Assembly: GCF_005889735.1 (NCBI RefSeq)
Contig: NZ_VCKY01000045.1
Span: 1 to 53,477 of the forward strand
DNA from: Nonomuraea turkmeniaca
GTDB taxonomy: Bacteria > Actinomycetota > Actinomycetes > Streptosporangiales > Streptosporangiaceae
DNA: 53,477 nt
Direction of reading: 5' to 3'
Positions 32,562-40,702 of the stretch are shown one piece after another; the stretch's first letter is position 1; each line of letters starts with the position of its first letter. A program made the position numbers and the translations under genes. Under the pieces are notes generated by a model that made no database searches, was not told the DNA's origin, and saw nothing but the letters and a program-made list of their open reading frames with translations.

Positions 32562-34475
32562 TCACTCTCCTTCGGGGGGTGGGGATACGGGCAACCAGAC
32601 ACGCATGCTCGACGGGCCCCGCTGCGCCCAGGAGTGATAGGGCCGCAGCGGCACGTCGAACCAGCCGGCCCCCGCCACGGGAGCGGGAGCGGCCGCTGCC
32701 TGCGGGTAGGGCCAGGGCCGGTCGGCGTGGGCGGGCAGGCGGCCGCGCACCCGTGCGCCGCCGGGATCGGCCTGCGGGGCGGAGCGGGCGTCGACGGCCA
32801 GGGCGTCGAGCTGGCCGGGGACGTCATGGGACTCGGCGCACAGGACCTCGGGGCCGCGCTCGACGGCGACGCAGCCCCGCACGGCGTCGATACGGGGATC
32901 GGGCCAGGTGAAGCGGGGCTCCATCGGCAGTTCGAGGGTGATCACCTCACCGGCGCGGAACGCCCGCCGCACCTCCGTCATGCCGGGATCCACCGGCCGC
33001 GCCCGCCCGTCGTCGATCAGCGTGGCTCCGGCGGCCCAGGCGGGGACCCGCAGGGCGAGGGTCCAGGGCGCGGCCGCGTCGGCAGCGATCCGGACGCGGA
33101 CGGTCCCGGTCTCGGGGTAGTCCGTCTCGACCTCCACGGCGGCCTCCTGCCCGCCGGGCAGCTCGGCGCGGATGGTGCAGGGGGCGTACTGGTGGATCCG
33201 CAGGCCGTCGTCGTCGGTCGTGGCGAGGTAGCCGTGCAGGCCGGCCAGGGTGCGAGCGACGTTGGTGGGGCAGCAGGAGACGTCGAACCAGGCGGCCCTG
33301 GCGCCCGCCTCGGCGCGCGGGCTCACCTCGTCCGGGTCGGCCGGCTTGCCCGGCGTCCGCTGGTGGAGGGGGTTGGCGTAGAAGAACGCCCGGCCGTCAG
33401 GGCTCGGGGAGGTCGCGATGACGTTGTAGAGCGTGCGCTCGATCAGGTCGGTGTAGCGGACGTCGCCGGTGGCGAGGTGGAGGCGCCAGGAGACCATGAT
33501 GGAGGCGACCCCGGCGCACGTCTCGCAGTAGGCCCGGTCCGGCGGCAGCTCCCAGTCCTCGCCGAAGCCCTCGTCCTGGTGGCGTGAGCCCATACCGCCG
33601 GTGATGTACGTCCGGCGGGCGACCGAGCGCTCCCACTGCCGTTCGACCGCGCGCAGCAGCTCGTCGTCGCCGCGTTCGACCGCGACGTCGACCGCCGCGG
33701 CGGTGAGGTAGAGGGCGCGCACGGCGTGGCCGCGCCACACCTCCGCCTCCCGGACCGGGATGTCGTCCTGGAAGTAGGCGCGTCCCAGGGAGATGTCCTT
33801 GAGGGTGCCGTGGCCGCGCCGGTCGAGGAACAGGCGGGCCTGCTCGACGTACCGGTCCTCCCCCAGCGCCCGGCCGAACTCGGCCAGCCCGACCTCGATC
33901 TCCGGGTGCCCGCAGATGCCCGGCAGGCCGTCCGGACCGAAGGTCCGGCACACGTGGTCCGCGGCCCGCCGCGCGATGCGCACCAGATCGTCCTCTCCGT
34001 GCCGAGCTCCGGTGCGCAACCGGGCCACGGCGGCCTGCAGCAGATGGCCGGTGTTGTAGAGCTCGTGGCCCATCTCGAGGTCGCTGTAGCGCGGCGGCTG
34101 CCCGCCGTGCCCGAAGCAGGTGTTGAGGTAGCCGTCCGGGTCCTGTGCCCGGCCGATCCGCCCGGTGAGCCGCTTGATCGCCGCATCTGCCCCGGTGTCG
34201 CCGGTACGGGCGGTCTCCCAGGCCAGAGCCTCCAGGAGCTTGTACACCTCCGAGTCGGAGAACGACCAGCCGGGCCGGTCGGGCGAGGTGGTCCCGTCGG
34301 CGACCCGGTCGAAGTTGGCCAGCCAGCCGAGGCGCTCCATCCACGACTCGCAGTGAGCGAGCGTGGCCGTGGCGTTCACGGCCTGGCGGCTCCCCCAGAA
34401 CCCGCCGGTGATCGAGACCTGCGTGAGCCCGAGGGGACGTACCCGGCCGTGGGACGGCAGCACGGGGCTGGACAT
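32562..34475 (-). CDS. Beta-L-arabinofuranosidase, family GH127
   Basis: A 637-residue cytoplasmic enzyme matching GH127 (HypBA1-type). The zinc-binding and catalytic Cys residues are visible as AYCETCAG (Glu and Cys ligands) and WFDVSCCPTNVAR (Cys-Cys pair with the nucleophile). Other family landmarks are GGFWGSRQAVN at the start, SFSDSEVYKLLEALAW, and GGMGSRHQDEGFG in the barrel; a C-terminal beta-sandwich follows. It releases beta-linked L-arabinofuranose from arabino-oligosaccharides. It lies 27 bases after the permease gene within the importer operon, which makes beta-arabinosides the best guess for that transporter's cargo. Confidence 0.92.
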   Translation of the reverse strand: MSSPVLPSHGRVRPLGLTQVSITGGFWGSRQAVNATATLAHCESWMERLGWLANFDRVADGTTSPDRPGWSFSDSEVYKLLEALAWETARTGDTGADAAIKRLTGRIGRAQDPDGYLNTCFGHGGQPPRYSDLEMGHELYNTGHLLQAAVARLRTGARHGEDDLVRIARRAADHVCRTFGPDGLPGICGHPEIEVGLAEFGRALGEDRYVEQARLFLDRRGHGTLKDISLGRAYFQDDIPVREAEVWRGHAVRALYLTAAAVDVAVERGDDELLRAVERQWERSVARRTYITGGMGSRHQDEGFGEDWELPPDRAYCETCAGVASIMVSWRLHLATGDVRYTDLIERTLYNVIATSPSPDGRAFFYANPLHQRTPGKPADPDEVSPRAEAGARAAWFDVSCCPTNVARTLAGLHGYLATTDDDGLRIHQYAPCTIRAELPGGQEAAVEVETDYPETGTVRVRIAADAAAPWTLALRVPAWAAGATLIDDGRARPVDPGMTEVRRAFRAGEVITLELPMEPRFTWPDPRIDAVRGCVAVERGPEVLCAESHDVPGQLDALAVDARSAPQADPGGARVRGRLPAHADRPWPYPQAAAAPAPVAGAGWFDVPLRPYHSWAQRGPSSMRVWLPVSPPPEGE

Positions 34476-34502
34476 GTGGTGAACCTTTCGACGAATGGCT
34501 GG

Positions 34503-35312
34503 TCAGTCCTTCACGGCGCCCGCGGTGACCCCGGCGGCGATGTAGCGCTGCGCGAGGACCAGGAGGAAGGCCGCGGGGATGGACGCGATCACGGCGGTCG
34601 CCATGATCGAGTTCCACTGCGTGGTGTTGTTGCCGATGTAGCGGAAGATGCCGAGCGTGATCGGGATGACGTCGCTGTTGCGGTTGAGGGTCGAGGCGAA
34701 GATGAAGTCCGACCACGCCCACAGGAACGCGAAGAGCGAGACCGTGATCACCGAGTTGCGGCTCAGCGGCAGGATGATCGAGCGGAACGTGCGCCACGTG
34801 CTCGCCCCGTCGATCTGCGCCGCGGCCATGAGCTCGCCGGGGATGCTCGCCATGAACGCCCGGAAGAGCAGCACCCCGAACGGCACGGCCAGCGTGGAGT
34901 CGGCCACGATCAGGCCCGCGACGGTGTTGAGCATCCCGAGCCTGATGTAGATCGCGTAGAAGCCCATGGCCATGACCACGGCGGGGATCATCTGGGCGAC
35001 GAGGAGCAGGAAGTCGATCCCGCGGGCGCCGAGCGGCCGCAGCTTGGCCAGCGCGTAGCCGGCGGGCAGGGACACGACGAGCGTCAGCGCGACCGTGCCG
35101 AGGCCGATGAACAGGCTGGTGGCGAGGGCCGGAAGCTGCTGGCCGAGTGCGGCGGTGTACCCCTCGAACGTGGGGTCCCACGGGAACCAGTGGGGCGGGT
35201 CCGCCCGCATGTCGGACGTCTTGGTGAGCGAGACGTTGAACATCCAGTAGACCGGGAAGAGCATCACCGCCACCAGGACAATGCCCAGGACGGTTCTCCA
35301 GGATGACTTCAT
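34503..35312 (-). CDS. Carbohydrate ABC transporter permease (MalG-like)
   Basis: A 269-residue permease with six hydrophobic segments and EAA loop AAAQIDGASTWRTFRSIILP. It begins MKSSWRTVLGIVLVAVMLFP and ends QRYIAAGVTAGAVKD, typical of the MalG branch. Its ATG overlaps the stop of the MalF-like partner by four bases. It is the inner-membrane half-channel of the second oligosaccharide importer in this window, and like the first it has no linked ATPase gene. Confidence 0.9.
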   Translation of the reverse strand: MKSSWRTVLGIVLVAVMLFPVYWMFNVSLTKTSDMRADPPHWFPWDPTFEGYTAALGQQLPALATSLFIGLGTVALTLVVSLPAGYALAKLRPLGARGIDFLLLVAQMIPAVVMAMGFYAIYIRLGMLNTVAGLIVADSTLAVPFGVLLFRAFMASIPGELMAAAQIDGASTWRTFRSIILPLSRNSVITVSLFAFLWAWSDFIFASTLNRNSDVIPITLGIFRYIGNNTTQWNSIMATAVIASIPAAFLLVLAQRYIAAGVTAGAVKD

Positions 35313-36250
35313 CCGCGTTCCTCCCTGCGTTGCAGGCGCACGTGTACGAGGCCGGCGGCGAAGGCGATGAGGATGAGCAGGTTGCCGACGGCCGCCGCCG
35401 GGGAGAAGTCGGGCTGGCCGGTGCCGAACGCCTCCCGGTACGACCAGATCGCCAGCGTCGTCGAGGCGTCCGCGGGACCGCCCTTCGTCATGATCCAGAT
35501 GATGTCGACGACCTTGAGCGTGTAGATGAGGCCGAGCAGCAGGGTGATCGCCGAGACCGGGCGCAGCAGCGGGAACGTGATGCGCCAGAACCGCTGCCAG
35601 GCGTTCGCCCCGTCCAGCCCTGCGGCCTCGTACAGGTCGGCCGAGATGGTCTGCAGCCCGGCGTAGAGGATCACCAGGTTGAACGGGATCCCGAGCCAGA
35701 TGTTGGCGATGGTGACGGCCAGCAACGAGGTGTCGGGGGACGTGAGCCAGTTGATCTGCCCGATACCGAACGCCTGCAGGGCCGCGTTGACGATGCCGTT
35801 CTCGCTGTTGAGCATCCACGACCAGGTCGAGGCGGAGACGATCAGCGGCAGCAGCCACGGCACGAGGAACATCGCGCGCAGCGCCACCGACAGGCGGAAA
35901 TGGCGGTGGAAGAAGACCGCGAGCGCCAGCCCGAGGGCGTACTGCACGGCGATCGACCCCAGCGTGAACAGCGCGGTGTTGCTCAGCGCGCGCAGGAAGG
36001 TGTCGTCGGAGAGGATGTTCACGTAGTTGTCGAGCCCCGTGAACTCCGGGTCGCCCTGCACGAACGCGCGCGGCGTGTAGTCGTGCACGCTGAGGTCGAT
36101 GTTGCGATAGAGCGGATAGGCGTAGAAGGCGATCAGGTAGAGGACGAGGGGCGTGAGGAACGCGAGGGCCGTCCATCGTGGAGACCGCCGCCGGGGAGCC
36201 TGGTGCGCCGCTCTCCGCACCGTGGCCGGTCGGGTGCGAACGGAGGTCAT
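35309..36250 (-). CDS. Carbohydrate ABC transporter permease (MalF-like)
   Basis: A 313-residue permease: Arg-rich N-terminus, then WTALAFLTPLVLYLIAFYAY and five further spans, with EAA loop EAAGLDGANAWQRFWRITFP and the IMTKGGPADASTTLAIWSY segment. I chose the ATG of MTSVRTRPATV, five bases after the binding-protein stop; a longer in-frame version overlaps that gene and is simply Arg/Pro-rich. It pairs with the downstream MalG-like permease. Confidence 0.88.
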   Translation of the reverse strand: MTSVRTRPATVRRAAHQAPRRRSPRWTALAFLTPLVLYLIAFYAYPLYRNIDLSVHDYTPRAFVQGDPEFTGLDNYVNILSDDTFLRALSNTALFTLGSIAVQYALGLALAVFFHRHFRLSVALRAMFLVPWLLPLIVSASTWSWMLNSENGIVNAALQAFGIGQINWLTSPDTSLLAVTIANIWLGIPFNLVILYAGLQTISADLYEAAGLDGANAWQRFWRITFPLLRPVSAITLLLGLIYTLKVVDIIWIMTKGGPADASTTLAIWSYREAFGTGQPDFSPAAAVGNLLILIAFAAGLVHVRLQRREERG

Positions 36251-36254
36251 CGCA

Positions 36255-37553
36255 TCAGCCGCCGGTGGCCTGCTTCGCCTGGGCCTGCGCCTCCTTGAGC
36301 GCGTCGGCCGAGGTGGCCGCACCGCTCAGCGCCTTCTGCACCGCCGTCCACATCGCTTCGGAGATCTTCGGGTACTTGGTGCCGAGGTTGTCGCTGGTGC
36401 GGCCCTTGGCGGACTGCACGGCCTCGACCCACGGCTTCAGATCCGGTTCCTTGGCGAGGATCGCCTGCCGGCCGTCGGCGGTGGAGGGGATGTAGTACGC
36501 GAATGTCGTACCGGTTTCCACCAGGCCCTCGGGCGTGGTCATGCACTCGAGGATCTTCTTGGTGGCGCTGTAGCGGCCGGTGTCCTTCTGCACCGGCACC
36601 GTGATGAACTCGCCGCCAGTGGGGGTGGGGGCGACGCCCCCGTCCTTGCCGGGGATCTGGACGATGCCGGTGGGGAAGCCCGCCTTCTCCGCGCTGTTGA
36701 TCTGCCAGGTGCCGTTCTCGGCGAACGCGAACTCGCCCGTCAGGAACTCCTCCCAGGTGGTGTTCTGGGAGTTGCTGATGACGGAGTTGGGCGCGGTGCC
36801 GTCCTTGACCCAGGAGGTCCACAGGTCGAGCGCCGCCACGGCCTCGGGCGAGTCGAGCCGGGTCAGCTGCGCGCCTGCGCCCCAGAACCACGGCAGGAAC
36901 TGGAACGACCCCTCTTCCGTGCCGATGGCCGAGAACGTGATCGGCTTCTTGCCCGCCGCCTTGACCTTCTTCAGCGCCGCGTTGAGCGAGGCCCAGTCCT
37001 TGATCGAGGCGGGGTCGACTCCGGCGTCGTCGAGGATCTTCTTGTTGTAGTAGAGGGCGAGGGTGTTGGCCCCGATGGGGATGCCGTAGGTCTTGCCGTC
37101 CAGTTCGCCGGCGGCGATGAGGTTCTTGTCGAACCGGGCGGTGTCCAGTCCGAAGTCCGACATGGTGCCGGACCCGGGCACGTCAGACATCGTGGTGAGC
37201 ATCCCGGCGTCGGCGAGCGTCGAGACGGCCGGATTGTCGAGGAGGATGACGTCCGGCGCGTTGCCCTCCTGACCGGCCAGCAAGGCTTGGTTGGTCAGCG
37301 CGGTCGTGTCGTAGGCCGTGCGCTCGATGGTGACGCCGGCCTGCTGCCCGCAGGTGTTCACCCGCTTCGCCCAGGCGGAGGACGCGTCGTGCTGCGGGTA
37401 CGGGTCCCACCACGTGTAGGACTTGCCGGCCGAGCCGGCGGCCGTGGGGGTGGCGCCGCCCTGGGGAGCGGAGGCGCAGGCGGACAGAGCGGACAGCGCC
37501 AGAACGGCGGTTCCGAAGAACGCCGCCCTCGTGGACATCGACGGACGGTTCAT
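36255..37553 (-). CDS. Extracellular sugar-binding lipoprotein of the arabinoside importer
   Basis: A 432-residue CUT1 binding protein with a signal peptide and lipobox LSALSAC (Cys26). The mature protein has YTWWDPYPQHDASSAWAKRV at the start, then GKTYGIPIGANTLALYYNKK and the EEFLTGEFAFAENGTW segment. The start MNRPSMSTR is preceded by GGAGG at five bases. Thirteen bases upstream lies the operator TGTTAGCGCTCACAT, so transcription of this importer/GH127 operon is probably repressed by a LacI-type protein. It follows the lacI gene on the same strand. Confidence 0.9.
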   Translation of the reverse strand: MNRPSMSTRAAFFGTAVLALSALSACASAPQGGATPTAAGSAGKSYTWWDPYPQHDASSAWAKRVNTCGQQAGVTIERTAYDTTALTNQALLAGQEGNAPDVILLDNPAVSTLADAGMLTTMSDVPGSGTMSDFGLDTARFDKNLIAAGELDGKTYGIPIGANTLALYYNKKILDDAGVDPASIKDWASLNAALKKVKAAGKKPITFSAIGTEEGSFQFLPWFWGAGAQLTRLDSPEAVAALDLWTSWVKDGTAPNSVISNSQNTTWEEFLTGEFAFAENGTWQINSAEKAGFPTGIVQIPGKDGGVAPTPTGGEFITVPVQKDTGRYSATKKILECMTTPEGLVETGTTFAYYIPSTADGRQAILAKEPDLKPWVEAVQSAKGRTSDNLGTKYPKISEAMWTAVQKALSGAATSADALKEAQAQAKQATGG

Positions 37554-37565
37554 CGATTCCTCCAA

Positions 37566-37580
37566 TGTTAGCGCTCACAT
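37566..37580. promoter_or_regulatory. Operator TGTTAGCGCTCACAT (importer operon)
   Basis: An imperfect AGCGCT-centred palindrome just upstream of the binding-protein ribosome site. The identical 15-base sequence recurs at 38945-38959 before the LamG/CBM gene, which strongly suggests a common LacI-type regulator. Confidence 0.7.
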
Positions 37581-37618
37581 CGGAGCGTGGAAGGAAGGAT
37601 TTGGGGGGTCGGGCCCGC

Positions 37619-38662
37619 TCAGCGGGCGGGCGGAGGCGGGAGAGGCGCTCCCGGGGGCGCGGTGCTGCCCCGGGAGACCAGCTCGGGAGAGATGAAGCGC
37701 ACCACGAACGGCTCGTCGCGCGCCACCGGCGATTCCACGCGGCGCACGAGCTGGCGCACCGCCATGGAGCCGAGGCGGTCGGGTGCGCTCTCGATGAACG
37801 AATAGGGCAGGGAGAAGGTCGCGGCGAACTCGTCGGAGTAACGCCCGATGACCGACAGGTCCTCGGGCACCCGCAGCCCTCGCTGATAGGTGACCGACGG
37901 CAGTGCCGCGGCGGCCGCCTCGTTGTTGATCAGCAGGCCGGTCACCGACGGGTAGGCGTCGAGCAGGCCGTTGAGCAGGCGGCCGACGGCCGGCTGCCGG
38001 GACTCGCCGTACACGGCGTGCAGGGTGACGCCCAGCTGCCGCGCCCGTTCCAGCGCGGCGTCGCGCAGGCGCCACACGTAGGCGCCGCCCCGCTCGACGA
38101 CGTGCTCCGGCTGCGAGATCAGGATGAGCTCGCGGTGGCCGAGCCGGTGGAGGTGCTCCACCATGACCCGGCCGGCCTCCTCGAAGTCGAGGTCGAACAC
38201 GTCGAGTCCCGAGCAGTCGCCCGGCAGGCCGACCAGGGCGCCCGGCTGCGGCGCGGCGCGCAGGAAGGGCAGCCTCGAGTCGTCCTGCGCGATGTTCATC
38301 AGCACGACGCCGTCCACCATGCGCGAGTCGGTGATGCGCCGCAGCGCCCGCGCGCCGTCGGCCTCGGTGACCAGCAGCGTGTCGTAGCCCAGGTCGCGGG
38401 CGGTGTCGGTGACGCCCAGGATGTACTGCATCATCGCGGGCGCGAACTCGTCTTCGTGGAACTGGGCGAGCAGACCGAGGACCTTGGTCTGGGAGGTGGC
38501 GAGCGCGCGGGCGCCGGCGTTCGGCGTGTACGCGAGCGCCTCCGCGGCCGCCAGCACGCGCCGGCGGACCTCCTCCGAGATGGGCCGCTTGCCCGACAAC
38601 GCGTACGACGCCGTGCTGCGGCTCACCCCGGCCTCCCGGGCCACGTCTCCGATCGTCGCCAC
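37619..38662 (-). CDS. LacI-family regulator of the arabinoside importer operon
   Basis: A 347-residue LacI/GalR protein. The DNA-binding head is VATIGDVAREAGVSRSTASY, then ALSGKRPISEEVRRRVL and the hinge region ARALATSQTKVLGLL; the sensor domain contains VDGVVLMNIAQDD and GLLINNEAAAAAL. The GTG start has an ideal AGGAGG four bases before it. Its promoter region carries two inverted copies of CGTTGAACCGGTTCG, likely autoregulatory operators, while the downstream importer has a different operator. It is transcribed ahead of, and in the same direction as, the importer genes. Confidence 0.88.
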   Translation of the reverse strand: MATIGDVAREAGVSRSTASYALSGKRPISEEVRRRVLAAAEALAYTPNAGARALATSQTKVLGLLAQFHEDEFAPAMMQYILGVTDTARDLGYDTLLVTEADGARALRRITDSRMVDGVVLMNIAQDDSRLPFLRAAPQPGALVGLPGDCSGLDVFDLDFEEAGRVMVEHLHRLGHRELILISQPEHVVERGGAYVWRLRDAALERARQLGVTLHAVYGESRQPAVGRLLNGLLDAYPSVTGLLINNEAAAAALPSVTYQRGLRVPEDLSVIGRYSDEFAATFSLPYSFIESAPDRLGSMAVRQLVRRVESPVARDEPFVVRFISPELVSRGSTAPPGAPLPPPPAR

Positions 38663-38677
38663 TCTCACCTCCTGAGT

Positions 38678-38692
38678 CGTTGAACCGGTTCG
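38678..38692. promoter_or_regulatory. Operator GAACCGGTTC, copy 1 (lacI promoter)
   Basis: CGTTGAACCGGTTCG with a perfect GAACCGGTTC core, 16 bases upstream of the lacI GTG. The same 15-mer occurs inverted at 38758-38772. Confidence 0.7.
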
Positions 38693-38757
38693 ACAGCGGC
38701 GTTGCGGACGCCCTCGTATCGCCGACCGATGTCCCTGCTGCTCTCTCGAGCGAGCGG

Positions 38758-38772
38758 CGAACCGGTTCAACG
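38758..38772. promoter_or_regulatory. Operator GAACCGGTTC, copy 2 (lacI promoter)
   Basis: This is the exact inverted copy of the site at 38678, with centres 80 bases apart. Two identical spaced sites suggest cooperative binding or DNA looping across the promoter, most simply autoregulation. Confidence 0.7.
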
Positions 38773-38944
38773 ACTGCGCTCGACTTTTGCCCGGGCAGGA
38801 GGCAGGCGTCAAGAGCGCGGGCCGGGGACGATACCGAATCGTGACATCCCGGAAACGAGAGAACGCGGCCCATTGACGTGCCCGGCGCGGCTACGTGACC
38901 TACGCGAAACCCTAGGTTGCGGTGCGGATCGACTCCGTCAGATT

Positions 38945-38959
38945 TGTTAGCGCTCACAT
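38945..38959. promoter_or_regulatory. Operator TGTTAGCGCTCACAT (LamG/CBM gene)
   Basis: Identical over 15 bases to the site before the sugar-binding-protein gene at 37566. It lies 17 bases upstream of the start of the shortened secreted LamG/CBM protein, so that gene belonged to the same regulon. Confidence 0.7.
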
Positions 38960-38976
38960 GACCCAGCGACATCGTG

Positions 38977-39438
38977 ATGACATTTCCGAGCATCACCAAG
39001 GCCATGCGTGCCGGGCTGCTCCCGGCCGCCCTGACCCTCGCGTTAACCACGGGCGTCGCGGAATCGGCGGCCGCCGACCCGCCCGCTCCCGCGCTCGTCT
39101 ACGAGTTCGACACCGACGACATCACCACCGGCTCCGTCACCGACTCCTCCGGGAACGGCCTGCACGGCACGCTGGTCAACGGCTCGACCGCGGCGCTGGT
39201 GGACGGCGCCGCCCCGCAGCGTGTCCTGTTCCCGCACTCCTTCCACGAGAACAACTTCTGGGAGCTCACCATCCCGGTGCGGCTGGGCAAGGGCGAGAAC
39301 ACGGTGCGCTTCGCCGCCGAGGAGCTGCCGAACTTCGACGGCAAGACCTACGCGTCGGAGACCTTCCCGGGAGTGCTTGTCCGCTCCCGGTTCGCCCCGA
39401 CCATCGACAAGATCACGATCGCTCCTTATAGGGGCTGA
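38977..39438 (+). CDS. Secreted LamG/CBM-like protein, probably internally deleted glycosidase
   Basis: A 153-residue secreted protein. The signal peptide is MRAGLLPAALTLALTTGVAE and the sequence then opens like a LamG (concanavalin-like) domain: ALVYEFDTDDITTGSVTDSS followed by GNGLHGTLVNG. After about residue 75 it changes to HSFHENNFWELTIPVRLGKG, ENTVRFAAEELPNFDG and a final TIDKITIAP, the ending of a carbohydrate-binding domain found at the C-terminus of large secreted glycosidases. The LamG domain is too short and no catalytic domain is present, so I infer a large in-frame deletion. No good ribosome site precedes ATG 38977; ATG 39004 is an alternative. A LacI operator and a strong terminator flank it. 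Confidence 0.6.
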   Translation: MTFPSITKAMRAGLLPAALTLALTTGVAESAAADPPAPALVYEFDTDDITTGSVTDSSGNGLHGTLVNGSTAALVDGAAPQRVLFPHSFHENNFWELTIPVRLGKGENTVRFAAEELPNFDGKTYASETFPGVLVRSRFAPTIDKITIAPYRG

Positions 39439-39447
39439 CACACGAAT

Positions 39448-39487
39448 CCGCCCGTGCCTCGAAGGGATTCCTTCGAGGCACGGGCGG
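39448..39487. terminator. Terminator hairpin between convergent genes
   Basis: A perfect 18-base stem (CCGCCCGTGCCTCGAAGG and its complement) with a GATT loop, between the LamG/CBM gene and the DoxX gene. Confidence 0.88.
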
Positions 39488-39501
39488 CGCGTGGGGGGCG
39501 C

Positions 39502-39963
39502 TCACCTGTGCTGCGGCACGAGCCGGGCGCCCAGGGCGCGGGCGGCGATGACCATGGCGGCGGCGGCCAGGACGATGTCCTTGAGCACGTACTGCGCGGT
39601 CAGCGTGGGAGGCCCGGGGAACAGGTCGGTGAAGAACAGCACCAGCGGCGCCATGATCCCCACCAGCGCCCCGGCCAGCACGGCCAGGCCGGTCTTCAGC
39701 AGCCGTCCGGTGATGAGCGTCAGGCCGACGAAACATTCGACCGCCGCCACGAACATCAGCGCGGTGGTGCCGGAGAGCAGCCCTAAGGACAGCGTCTGAA
39801 CGGTGGCCACGGACAGCTCCTCGGCCGGGCTGACGCCCGGGAAGAACTTCAGCACCCCGAAGCCCAGGAAGATCATGCCGAGGCTGACCCGCAGGACGTC
39901 GATGCTGTTCGCGGCGAGCCAGCGGGTCACGGCCGGGATCATGCGGTGGATCGTGGTGGTCAT
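39502..39963 (-). CDS. DoxX-like small membrane protein
   Basis: A 153-residue integral membrane protein with four hydrophobic segments. SIDVLRVSLGMIFLGFGVLK FFPG-type wording at the start and the central ECFVGLTLITGRLLKTGLAV match the DoxX/DUF417 (YkgB) group. Members are linked to redox or membrane-stress functions without a defined reaction. The ATG of MTTTIHRM has AGGAG six bases upstream. A palindrome-rich 246-base gap separates it from the Ohr gene on the same strand. Confidence 0.8.
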   Translation of the reverse strand: MTTTIHRMIPAVTRWLAANSIDVLRVSLGMIFLGFGVLKFFPGVSPAEELSVATVQTLSLGLLSGTTALMFVAAVECFVGLTLITGRLLKTGLAVLAGALVGIMAPLVLFFTDLFPGPPTLTAQYVLKDIVLAAAAMVIAARALGARLVPQHR

Positions 39964-40091
39964 GTCGTGCTCCTGTGTCGAGTTCGTCGTTGTGTGCTCG
40001 ACATCAGAGTCGCCGGAAACCACCCTTCGGGTCGTCAGGCTGAGGGATGGCTTCGTGCTACACCGTCATGCGTAGCGGACGGGGACGGAGG

Positions 40092-40205
40092 TCACCTCGG
40101 GAGCGTAGACAGGGTCACCTCCCTTACTCCCGCGACCCCGCCGGCCGTGTCGTCCGCGGCGGGCGACCACGCCTGAAGCTCGGTGACGCCGGCGTACGCG
40201 CCGGA
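40092..40205 (-). pseudogene. Possible C-terminal remnant of a discoidin-like glycosidase domain
   Basis: On the minus strand, out of frame with the Ohr gene, the stretch AYAGVTELQAWSPAADD runs to a stop at 40092. The AGVTELQAW wording resembles the last strand of F5/8-type-C (discoidin-like) domains at the end of secreted glycosidases. There is no start and nothing else of the gene, so it may be a scrap left by deletion or chance coding-like sequence. Confidence 0.25.
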
Positions 40206-40209
40206 GGAT

Positions 40210-40620
<411 letters not shown>

Positions 40621-40640
40621 GACGATGCCCTTCTTGACGA

Positions 40641-40654
40641 ACAGACCTGTCTGT
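40641..40654. promoter_or_regulatory. TetR-type operator 1 (ohr/tetR intergenic)
   Basis: ACAGACCTGTCTGT, two perfect six-base arms around CT, 21 bases upstream of the ohr start. It shares AGAC/GTCT arms with the site at 40675. Confidence 0.6.
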
Positions 40655-40674
40655 CTACGACTGGGCCTAAGAGT

Positions 40675-40688
40675 AGACAGATCTGTCT
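40675..40688. promoter_or_regulatory. TetR-type operator 2 (ohr/tetR intergenic)
   Basis: AGACAGATCTGTCT is a perfect 14-base palindrome 15 bases upstream of the tetR GTG. Its position suits autoregulation together with control of ohr. Confidence 0.7.
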
Positions 40689-40702
40689 GGTATCGTCAAC
40701 GT

